Source: Prevotella sp. | GTDB lineage: Bacteria; Bacteroidota; Bacteroidia; Bacteroidales; Bacteroidaceae | Assembly (NCBI GenBank): GCA_017442765.1 | Contig: JAFRZC010000132.1 | Span: forward strand, 1 to 11,765 | Direction of reading: 5' to 3' | DNA: 11,765 bases | Part shown: piece after piece, positions 1 to 5,297 of the stretch | Position numbering within the stretch: position 1 is the stretch's first letter | Layout of the letters: each line of letters opens with the position of its first letter | Notes under the pieces: generated by a model | Told to the model about the DNA's origin: nothing | The model's database searches: none | The model's input: only the letters and a program-made list of their open reading frames with translations | Program-made: the position numbers and the translations under genes

Positions 1-339
1 GCTGCGTTGGAAACGGCCATAGGTGTGCGCCTTGGTCAGATGCCATGCCACGTAGTTGGGCGTGCGCGTGTCTTTATTATAGGAGATAGTAAACGACTCA
101 CGGCGGATAATCTGCTCGGGACGATCGGTCAGACGGGCAGGCAGCTCATACTGAGCCCCCACCCGACCTCCCCCCGAGGGGGAGGAGATGAAGGATGAAA
201 GTTTGTTAGTTGAACTGTCGCCCCTTTCACTCCCCCTGAAATCATCTTTCACTCCCTTTTCATTATGGCAAGAGACCGACACCAACACGAGCAAGCCGAT
301 GCTCAACAAATCTATCACACTTTTTTTCATTGTCTTCAT
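1..339 (-). CDS. DNA/RNA non-specific endonuclease, lipoprotein, second tandem copy (3' end outside the window)
   Basis: The reverse strand is open from an ATG at 339 to the left edge, giving 113 residues; ATG at 330 (MKKS...) is an equally good start. An SpII signal is visible (hydrophobic stretch LLSIGLLVLVSVSC, lipid-accepting Cys about residue 24), so the product is probably an exported lipoprotein. After a low-complexity linker, residues 64-113 align closely with residues 66-115 of the neighbouring nuclease: both share a QxxRR / YN..TR.P / AWHLT.AHT.G / R.S pattern. The catalytic DRGH part lies outside the window, so activity cannot be judged, and the family call rests on this paralogy. 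The linker (about residues 50-63, ISSPSGGGRVGAQ) is encoded by a GC-rich palindromic repeat inserted in frame. The gene starts 46 bp after the first nuclease stop and is probably in the same transcript. Confidence 0.8.
   Translation of the reverse strand, partial: MKTMKKSVIDLLSIGLLVLVSVSCHNEKGVKDDFRGSERGDSSTNKLSSFISSPSGGGRVGAQYELPARLTDRPEQIIRRESFTISYNKDTRTPNYVAWHLTKAHTYGRFQRS
155..188. repeat. GC-rich REP-like palindrome inside the partial nuclease gene
   Basis: A C-rich block with a CCCACCCGACC core is followed by a perfect 8-bp stem (CCTCCCCC at 167-174, GGGGGAGG at 178-185) with a 3-nt loop. The layout (CACCC..CGACC then a C/G hairpin) matches each arm of the larger element at 5830-5950, so the two probably belong to related families of dispersed palindromic repeats. 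It lies in frame between the lipoprotein signal and the nuclease domain, a flexible region that would tolerate insertion. Mobility is inferred from the structure only. Confidence 0.65.
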
Positions 340-385
340 TGCACTATTTTCATTTTACACTTTTCACTCTTCACTTTTCACTTCT
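337..385. repeat. 7-bp tandem repeat array between the two nuclease genes
   Basis: On the plus strand, CAC/CAT triplets recur exactly every 7 bases. There are seven degenerate heptads, the clearest being CACTTTT / CACTCTT / CACTTTT / CACTTCT at 358-385. On the coding (minus) strand they read as GTGAAAA-like units filling the 46-bp spacer and running into the first codons of the downstream nuclease. The array starts directly after the upstream stop codon (386-388). Changes in copy number would alter leader length; this effect is inferred. Confidence 0.75.
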
Positions 386-1258
386 CTATTGCCAATCGGC
401 ATAGTCGTAGCGTGTTTCTATTTCATCCTGAACGGCACGGTTGAGACGCGGGAAGAAGTCGATGCCCGTCATCTGTTCCAAGCGCCTGATGCTCATGGCG
501 TGGTCTTCTATCGAGCCTTCGCCGCGGGCGTTGCGGTAGTAGAAACCTATGGCCTTTGCCTTGCCCTGCGTGCAGAGCACCGCCTTGAAGAATCCGTCGG
601 GCACACGGATTTTGTTCTTGCCAATATAGCGTGCCGGCGCGGCACTGTCATAGACGGGGCCGCAGACGATATAGATGTCGCCGAACTGCTTGGCCCATGT
701 GCGGCAACGCATCTCAAGGTCGTTCCACACGCCGCCGTTCATGTCGTGGTTCTGCGGACACATGTTCGTATAGAGGAAGCAGTCGGCCATCGCCTGCTGG
801 CTCCATTTGTTGTCGCCTGCCGGACACATGTGCCCCCGGTCGTAGGGTGCCTGGAAATAGTCCATGCGCGTGGCGCGGGGCTCGGGCACCTGCATGTCTT
901 CCTGATATTCCGCGCTCTTGCGCTTCACGTGGCCGTCGGTGTGGGCGGCTGTCAGATGCCAGGCCGTCCAGTCGGGGCAGCGCGTGGCTGGGTTATACTG
1001 CGTGGTGTAGCCCGCACGTCGCAGCAACTGCCCGCGCGAGCTTTTCATCACGGGTATCTCCAGTCCGCCTGCCGTAACAGCCTCAGAATGTTCGGATGCC
1101 TCTTCAGCAACAGTATAATCGACGACGCTACCTGCTGGTGTTCCCTCATGGTCGCTTTCGGTCATGCGGTCGCGTCCGTGCACACGGTACTTGCACGACG
1201 TGAAGAGCACGCTCAAAAGGAGCAACGCACTGACCCGGAGTAATAATCTGCTATTCAT
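386..1258 (-). CDS. DNA/RNA non-specific endonuclease, lipoprotein (NUC/Serratia nuclease-like superfamily)
   Basis: The protein has 290 residues and starts at ATG 1258. It begins with an SpII signal (LLLLSVLFTSC, Cys22), so it should be a lipoprotein exported to the envelope or cell surface. Residues 25-65 are an acidic linker. The nuclease domain covers about 66-290: the DRGH motif at 140-143 supplies the presumed general base His143, and NGGVWNDLE at 174-182 supplies the presumed Mg ligand Asn174 and Glu182, eight residues apart as in Serratia nuclease. Proteins of this family cut single- and double-stranded DNA and RNA with Mg2+; for a surface lipoprotein, nucleic-acid scavenging or DNA defence are plausible roles (inferred). 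All catalytic residues seem intact. The gene follows the permease gene by 28 bp, an interval filled by a 7-bp repeat array, and is followed by a paralogous nuclease gene. No separate promoter is evident, so it is probably transcribed from the promoter at 2669-2701. Confidence 0.93.
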   Translation of the reverse strand: MNSRLLLRVSALLLLSVLFTSCKYRVHGRDRMTESDHEGTPAGSVVDYTVAEEASEHSEAVTAGGLEIPVMKSSRGQLLRRAGYTTQYNPATRCPDWTAWHLTAAHTDGHVKRKSAEYQEDMQVPEPRATRMDYFQAPYDRGHMCPAGDNKWSQQAMADCFLYTNMCPQNHDMNGGVWNDLEMRCRTWAKQFGDIYIVCGPVYDSAAPARYIGKNKIRVPDGFFKAVLCTQGKAKAIGFYYRNARGEGSIEDHAMSIRRLEQMTGIDFFPRLNRAVQDEIETRYDYADWQ

Positions 1259-1265
1259 AATTCAC

Positions 1266-1293
1266 TTAGCGTTTAGCGTTTAGTGTTTAGCGT
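1266..1293. repeat. 7-bp tandem repeat (TTAGYGT)4 at the permease-nuclease junction
   Basis: Four contiguous heptamers occur at 1266-1293: TTAGCGT, TTAGCGT, TTAGTGT, TTAGCGT. The array overlaps the permease stop codon (1287-1289) and fills nearly all of the leader of the downstream nuclease gene, ending 7 bp before its ATG. It may be prone to slipped-strand length change that would shift the spacing between the two genes; that consequence is inferred. Confidence 0.85.
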
Positions 1294-2033
1294 TTCCACT
1301 CTCCTCTCTCCACTCCTAAAAATAGCGCGACGGCAACAGAGAGCATGGCCGCCGCCAGCACGGCCACGAGCAGCAGCACCTGCCACGCCACCGCTGTCCA
1401 CACCTCGACACCGGCCATCAGCATGGCCCACACCACTATCGGAGCCTGCGCCGCCACCATCGCCGACATGTGCCTGACGACGGGAAGAGCCGACTGCTGC
1501 AACGCCCTGCGCACGAGGTAGGACATGGCCTCGCGGTGTGTCGCGCCATTGCCCAGGAGGTAGTAGTAGAGGGCGGAATGATGGCGGAAACCCTTGTAGA
1601 ATCCTGCCAGTGCCCTGCTATCTACTTCTATCAGGCTGCCCACGAGCAGTCCCGTTATGGGAATCAGCCATCGGGCATCCAAGACACGCTCGCCCGACAA
1701 TCCCGCCACCATCAACAGCCATCCTCCAACGACAACGGCCGAGGCCGACATGCCTGCCAGCACGGGAACAAAATAGGTTTTCCGTGAAAGCCGGCCGCTT
1801 GCTATGGTTGCCGCCGACGCGGCCACTACCATCAGCACGAAGAAGAGCAGGTTCACCCATACGCTGTTCCACTTGAAGACGTAATGCAGCGCTAAACCCG
1901 TCAGCACCATTACTCCAATCAGCCTAGCCAAGCCCGTCAGCAGCTGCCGCTCTATCTTCACGTCATATATATAGCTGATGGCAAACGGCACGGCCAACAG
2001 CAACAGGCCCAATATAAATGTCCAAAATGTCAT
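1287..2033 (-). CDS. FetB/YbbM-like (UPF0014) ABC transporter permease
   Basis: The product has 248 residues and is strongly hydrophobic, with about six or seven membrane segments (roughly 3-22, 33-53, 57-75, 88-111, 120-136, 196-214, 216-240). A cytoplasmic stretch at about 145-195 contains GATHREAM, like the GATxREA coupling region of UPF0014 permeases. The family includes E. coli FetB, the membrane half of an iron-export ABC system. The region that in E. coli-type members reads roughly LPGMMTGQ (from memory) is here QAPIVVWAM (196-204), so the protein is divergent. ATG 2033 is preferred over the upstream GTG 2057, because the sequence between them is part of a 7-bp repetitive leader and the family normally begins with the first membrane helix. 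It follows the ABC-like gene by 27 bp and must form its partner. Substrate is unknown; iron is only a family-level guess. Confidence 0.8.
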   Translation of the reverse strand: MTFWTFILGLLLLAVPFAISYIYDVKIERQLLTGLARLIGVMVLTGLALHYVFKWNSVWVNLLFFVLMVVAASAATIASGRLSRKTYFVPVLAGMSASAVVVGGWLLMVAGLSGERVLDARWLIPITGLLVGSLIEVDSRALAGFYKGFRHHSALYYYLLGNGATHREAMSYLVRRALQQSALPVVRHMSAMVAAQAPIVVWAMLMAGVEVWTAVAWQVLLLVAVLAAAMLSVAVALFLGVERGEWKR

Positions 2034-2060
2034 CTTTTCAACTTCGCATTTTTTCACTAT

Positions 2061-2645
2061 TCACTTTTCATTGGTAACCAGCAACACCGCCCGTCCGCTG
2101 TCGGCCAGACCGCGCAGGTAGCGGCATTCCACATCGATAGAGGCCTGGCTGCCGTCGTGGAGGATCTCAGCCACGACAACCGGACGCCGCAGCACACCGG
2201 CCACCGACAGCATGATGCGCCGCAGCGTAAGGCCGTCGGCCTCATCCGCACGACGGTCGTACCACACCGCATCGATGCCCAGCTTCTCCCACTCGGCCAT
2301 CAGGTCACGCCTCCGGAAACTATCCTCGCAGCTATCCAATTCAAACGGAGCACGCAGCAAGGCCGATACCAAGGGTGCCTGACCGCTGCCGTCCCATGTG
2401 GGCAGCTCTGCGGGGATATAAACCATCTGGCTTCGCAGCAGCCGCGCCGAACGCGATGTCATCAGCTCACCCTCAAGGGTAGCCCAGCCCTCGTCGAGCG
2501 CACGAAAACCCAGCACAGCCTCCACCACGGCATGATGATAGTCAGCTGCGACGGTTTTCATCTCGCCCGGACGTACCACAAACGACAAGTCGCGGAACAC
2601 CGTCCGTCCGTCTATGCTCAGGCTTCCTTCCTTCAGTTCAAGCAT
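2061..2645 (-). CDS. FetA/YbbL-like ABC ATPase homologue without recognisable catalytic motifs
   Basis: The product has 194 residues. The backbone follows an ABC nucleotide-binding domain: N-terminal strands with FRDLSFVVRPGE (17-28), an arginine- and leucine-rich middle, LRRP then a hydrophobic strand (152-159), SID (169-171), and AVLLVTNEK at the end. Every motif needed for ATP hydrolysis is replaced. The Walker A position reads AADYHHAVVEA, the Q-loop position PAELP, the signature region ADGLTLRR, Walker B VVVAEILHDG instead of LLLDEPTS, and the H-loop TNEK instead of THD. The reading frame is uninterrupted, so the gene is not simply decaying. The start is ATG 2645: the longer frame would use a TTG at 2699 that lies inside the -33 promoter element, upstream of the expected transcript start. 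It is followed by the FetB-like permease. Identification rests on weak overall pattern and on this neighbour; the role is unknown, perhaps structural or regulatory. Confidence 0.72.
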   Translation of the reverse strand: MLELKEGSLSIDGRTVFRDLSFVVRPGEMKTVAADYHHAVVEAVLGFRALDEGWATLEGELMTSRSARLLRSQMVYIPAELPTWDGSGQAPLVSALLRAPFELDSCEDSFRRRDLMAEWEKLGIDAVWYDRRADEADGLTLRRIMLSVAGVLRRPVVVAEILHDGSQASIDVECRYLRGLADSGRAVLLVTNEK

Positions 2646-2668
2646 TCGGTCGATTATGATTTCATGCG

Positions 2669-2701
2669 CAAAATTAGTGCAAGTTGGGCAAATATCCAAA
2701 A
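2669..2701 (-). promoter_or_regulatory. Bacteroidetes-type promoter for the ABC-permease-nuclease genes
   Basis: Reading the minus strand, TTTTG (2701-2697) is followed after exactly 20 bp by TAATTTTG (2676-2669), matching the Bacteroidetes -33 TTTG and -7 TAnnTTTG consensus. Transcription would begin near 2663-2665, leaving a leader of about 18-20 nt before ATG 2645. No other such match was noticed between the four minus-strand genes, which supports a single operon. Confidence 0.8.
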
Positions 2702-2747
2702 CAATCGGACAAAAAAATAGTAGATGATAAAAAATCTTAACAGAGAC

Positions 2748-2989
2748 GGTGAGAGATATATCTTTCGCGGTCGCAAATGTTAAAACCCAATTTCCGTTTT
2801 AACATTTCAAAAACCGGCCCTGTCGTCCCCTTCACTCCCCTTTTATACCCTCATCCCTCATCTTTCATCCCTCATCCTTTCCCAAACATATATGTTTCAC
2901 CTCCCAAACCGTGGTCTTTCGCAACCTGAAAGACGGTCTTTCGCAACCCAAAACACATATCTCCCGGAGGTGAGAGATATATCTTTCGC
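2748..2989. repeat. Pair of 21-bp perfect direct repeats
   Basis: The same 21 bases occur at 2748-2768 and 2969-2989, 221 bp apart, each centred on the palindrome AGATATATCT and ending in CTTTCGC. The second copy belongs to the modular palindrome run at 2884-2992, and the first is a lone copy near the minus-strand promoter. The pair could be binding sites or remains of a dispersed repeat. Confidence 0.75.
2775..2807. other. Strong stem-loop, 12-bp perfect stem
   Basis: AAATGTTAAAAC (2775-2786) and GTTTTAACATTT (2796-2807) are perfect inverted complements around a 9-nt loop. It lies about 75 bp upstream of the minus-strand -33 element and belongs to no known transcript, so an operator-like or insulating role is more likely than termination. 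Function is unknown. Confidence 0.6.
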
Positions 2990-3016
2990 AACGGAAGAGG
3001 GATGAAAGATGAGGGA
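2854..3016. repeat. Repeat unit bounded by 18-bp inverted repeats, with internal palindromic modules
   Basis: TCCCTCATCTTTCATCCC (2854-2871) recurs as a perfect reverse complement at 2999-3016. Between them are modules of about 22 bp: the palindrome AAACATATATGTTT (2884-2897), GGTCTTTCGCAACC twice (2913-2926, 2935-2948; 22-bp period), the palindrome GAAAGACGGTCTTTC (2928-2942), and CTTTCGCAAC a third time (2983-2992). A reverse-oriented CTTTCGCAA lies outside at 3049-3057. The layout resembles a small non-coding dispersed repeat or a miniature inverted-repeat element. No flanking target duplication was identified. Confidence 0.6.
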
Positions 3017-3225
3017 CGAAGGTTGTATGCCGCTGTTTTACAGCGACTTGCGAAAGGTTTTCTGTGAGCGCATATTTTAATGTTGGTGAACAATTGTCCC
3101 GCCGCACAGATTTCGCGCGATTCTCGACGTTAAAATCTCTGTCCGAAAACCGCCGGAATTTAACATTCAGCTAAAAACCCTTTGTAACGCAGATTCAACA
3201 AAAAAATTAAAAAATTGCTTTTTTA

Positions 3226-3257
3226 TTTTGTATTGTCTTCAATTTGCACTACCTTTG
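3226..3257 (+). promoter_or_regulatory. Bacteroidetes-type promoter for aguA
   Basis: TTTTG (3226-3230), a 19-bp spacer and TACCTTTG (3250-3257) match the Bacteroidetes consensus. The expected transcript start, about five bases downstream, falls at about 3262, next to the aguA ATG at 3263. The message would therefore be leaderless or nearly so. Confidence 0.8.
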
Positions 3258-3262
3258 ACGGC

Positions 3263-4282
3263 ATGAAGCATGAAACACGCTACCGGATGCCGGCGGAATG
3301 GGAACGGCAACAGGCGGTGATGCTGACGTGGCCACACGCCAACACCGACTGGCAACCCTGCCTCGGCGACATCAACCGCACGATGACCGAGGTGGCCAAG
3401 GCCGTCGCCCGACATGAGGACGTGCTCATCGTCGCACCCTTCGAGAGCGATGTGCCCGAGGAGGTGCGCAGGCTCGACAACGCCTGGCTCTTCCGCTGCC
3501 CCACCGACGACACGTGGGCGCGCGACCACGGCCCCGTCACCCTGCTCGCCGAGGGGAGGAAACCGCTATGGCTCGACTTCCAGTTCAACGGCTGGGGACG
3601 GAAATTCCCTGCCGACTACGACAACTGCATCACCATCAAGCTGTGGTCGCTGACCTCCTATTTTGACGAAGTGGATTTTGAAAACCACGACGACTTCGTG
3701 CTCGAGGGCGGCTCCATCGAGAGCGACGGCAAGGGCACCGTCTTCACCACCGCGCCGTGCCTGCTTGCCCCCAACCGCAACCAACCGCTCACGCAGGAAG
3801 AGATAGAGCAGGAGCTGAAACGGCGGCTGCGAGCCGAGCGCATCGTGTGGCTCAATGCCAGCCCGCTCCCCGGCGACGACACCGACGGACACATCGACAC
3901 GCTCATGCGCTGTGCTCCCGACGACACGCTGCTCTACGTGCCGCAGCTCGAAGACGAGGTGAGCCGACTCCGCACCTTAGAAGGGAAGCCCTACCGGCTC
4001 ATCGCCCTCCCCACCCCGCTGCCTATCATCGAAGACGGACAGCCATTGCCCGCGACATATGCCAACTTCCTCGTCATCAACGGAGCCGTCATCGTGCCCA
4101 CATACGGCCAGCCCGACAACGACCGTGAGGCTGTCAGGCGAATCGGCGAGGCCTTCCCCGGGCGCGACATCATCCCCATCGACAGCCGCGCCATCATCCG
4201 ACAGCATGGCTCAATACACTGCATGACCATGCAACTCTATTCTTGGAGAGGAGAGGAGAGAAAGGGACAGAAAGAGGAGTGA
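3263..4282 (+). CDS. aguA: Agmatine deiminase (agmatine iminohydrolase)
   Basis: The enzyme converts agmatine and water to N-carbamoylputrescine and ammonia, the middle step of putrescine synthesis from arginine. The product has 339 residues of the peptidyl-arginine deiminase-like family (guanidine-modifying pentein fold). Visible motifs are RMPAEWE (8-14), LTWPHANTDW (21-30), WARDHGP (85-91), LEGGSIE (147-153), DDTDGHIDT (205-213, catalytic His210) and HGSIHCMTMQ (315-324, nucleophile Cys320). ATG 3263 is chosen because upstream codons fall inside the promoter and the protein then begins just before the conserved RMPAEWE. The last 13 residues (SWRGEERKGQKEE) are encoded by a purine-rich low-complexity run that continues past the stop, and look like an added tail. 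There is no signal peptide, so it is cytoplasmic. aguB follows after 103 bp. Confidence 0.93.
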   Translation: MKHETRYRMPAEWERQQAVMLTWPHANTDWQPCLGDINRTMTEVAKAVARHEDVLIVAPFESDVPEEVRRLDNAWLFRCPTDDTWARDHGPVTLLAEGRKPLWLDFQFNGWGRKFPADYDNCITIKLWSLTSYFDEVDFENHDDFVLEGGSIESDGKGTVFTTAPCLLAPNRNQPLTQEEIEQELKRRLRAERIVWLNASPLPGDDTDGHIDTLMRCAPDDTLLYVPQLEDEVSRLRTLEGKPYRLIALPTPLPIIEDGQPLPATYANFLVINGAVIVPTYGQPDNDREAVRRIGEAFPGRDIIPIDSRAIIRQHGSIHCMTMQLYSWRGEERKGQKEE

Positions 4283-4342
4283 AAGGGATAGAAAGGGACA
4301 ATAGTTTTGCTAATGGAAAGACTATCGTCTCCTTCACTCCCT

Positions 4343-4374
4343 TTTAACTCTTTAACTCCTAAACTCCTAAAAAT
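4343..4374. repeat. 8-bp tandem repeat in the aguA-aguB spacer
   Basis: Four degenerate octamers, TTTAACTC, TTTAACTC, CTAAACTC and CTAAAAAT, fill 4343-4374, ending 11 bp before the aguB ATG. Together with the purine-rich run at about 4243-4312, they make up most of the aguA-aguB spacer. This is the same kind of junction repeat as the 7-bp arrays elsewhere in the window. Confidence 0.7.
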
Positions 4375-4385
4375 AAAATGAAAAA

Positions 4386-5270
4386 ATGAAAATAGGAATC
4401 ATTCAACAGCGCAACACGGCCGACACGCACAACAACCGCGACCGGCTGGCCGCAAAGATCAGGATGCTCGCCCATCAAGGGGCGCAGCTCATCGTGATGC
4501 AGGAACTGCACAACTCGCTCTACTTCTGCCAGACAGAAGACGTTGAGGCCTTCGACCTCGCCGAGCCGATACCCGGAGCATCAACCGAGTTTTTCGGCGC
4601 ACTGGCCCGTGAGTGCAACGTGGTCATCGTCACCTCGCTCTTCGAGCGGCGTGCTCCGGGACTTTGCCACAACACGGCAGTCGTCATCGAAAGCGACGGC
4701 ACCATTGCCGGCAAATACCGCAAGATGCACATCCCCGACGACCCGGCCTACTACGAGAAATTCTACTTCACGCCCGGCGACCTCGGCTTCCAACCCATCG
4801 ACACCTCCGTCGGCCGGCTGGGTGTGCTCGTCTGCTGGGACCAGTGGTACCCCGAAGCCGCACGCCTCATGGCACTACGCGGAGCCGAGCTGCTCATCTA
4901 TCCCACCGCCATCGGCTACGAGACGACCGACACACCCGACGAGCAGCAACGGCAACGCGAGGCGTGGATGACCGTGCAACGCGGACATGCCGTAGCAAAC
5001 GGCCTGCCCGTAGTCAGCGTGAACCGCACCGGCCATGAGCCCGACCCGTCGGGACAAACCGGCGGCATCCGGTTCTGGGGCACCTCCTTCGTCTGTGGTC
5101 CGCAAGGCGAGCTGCTCTACCGTGCCGACGAAGACAAGGAAGCCACCGAAGTCATCGACATCGACCTGCACCGCAGCGAGCAGGTGCGCCGCTGGTGGCC
5201 CTTCCTGCGCGACCGCCGCATCGACCACTACACCAGTATCCTCAAACGCTTCGACGAGCCCGCAAGTTGA
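4386..5270 (+). CDS. aguB: N-carbamoylputrescine amidase
   Basis: The enzyme hydrolyses N-carbamoylputrescine to putrescine, CO2 and ammonia. The product has 294 residues of the nitrilase/carbon-nitrogen hydrolase superfamily, with the catalytic triad Glu40 (IVMQELHNS), Lys113 (KYRKMHIPDD) and Cys150 (VCWDQWYPE). Further family features are PGD (130-132), AIGYE (165-169), SVNRTGHE (201-208) and the WGTSFV block (231-236). The length is normal for the family. The start is ATG 4386; the ATG at 4378 is out of frame and stops after three codons. It is the direct partner of the upstream agmatine deiminase, and together they form the carbamoylputrescine route used by bacteria that make spermidine via arginine decarboxylase. 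No separate promoter was recognised, so co-transcription with aguA is likely. Confidence 0.95.
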   Translation: MKIGIIQQRNTADTHNNRDRLAAKIRMLAHQGAQLIVMQELHNSLYFCQTEDVEAFDLAEPIPGASTEFFGALARECNVVIVTSLFERRAPGLCHNTAVVIESDGTIAGKYRKMHIPDDPAYYEKFYFTPGDLGFQPIDTSVGRLGVLVCWDQWYPEAARLMALRGAELLIYPTAIGYETTDTPDEQQRQREAWMTVQRGHAVANGLPVVSVNRTGHEPDPSGQTGGIRFWGTSFVCGPQGELLYRADEDKEATEVIDIDLHRSEQVRRWWPFLRDRRIDHYTSILKRFDEPAS

Positions 5271-5297
5271 CAAGTTAACTCATCCCGAATTATAATT

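Larger units (their letters stand above)
2702..3225. other. Divergent intergenic region, palindrome-rich, no convincing gene
   Basis: The stretch lies between two divergent promoters. Short ORFs here (for example 80 codons on the minus strand at 2865-3107) run through palindromic repeats and lack any recognisable domain, so they are not called. It contains a 12-bp-stem hairpin (2775-2807), an 18-bp inverted repeat (2854-2871 with 2999-3016), a 21-bp direct repeat (2748-2768 and 2969-2989) and a run of palindromic modules (2884-2992). No tRNA or rRNA was recognised. The part at 3017-3225 is AT-rich with TTTAAC/GTTAAA words but no further structure that can be supported. Confidence 0.6.

Noticed and set aside
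188..1243. Plus-strand open frame of 351 codons
   Set aside because: It is antisense to both nuclease genes, whose lipoprotein signals and catalytic motifs are on the minus strand.
2646..2699. N-terminal extension of the ABC-like protein to a TTG at 2699
   Set aside because: The TTG is part of the -33 promoter box, so it would lie upstream of the transcript start.
2884..2992. Possible CRISPR array
   Set aside because: The modules are about 22 bp, not identical, and have no distinct spacers. No cas gene is present.
2865..3107. Minus-strand ORF of 80 codons in the intergenic region
   Set aside because: It is built from palindromic repeat modules, has no start context and no known domain.
4302..4346. 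Hairpin in the aguA-aguB spacer as a terminator
   Set aside because: The pairing ATAGT/ACTAT is only five bases long, and no U-tract follows, so read-through to aguB is expected.
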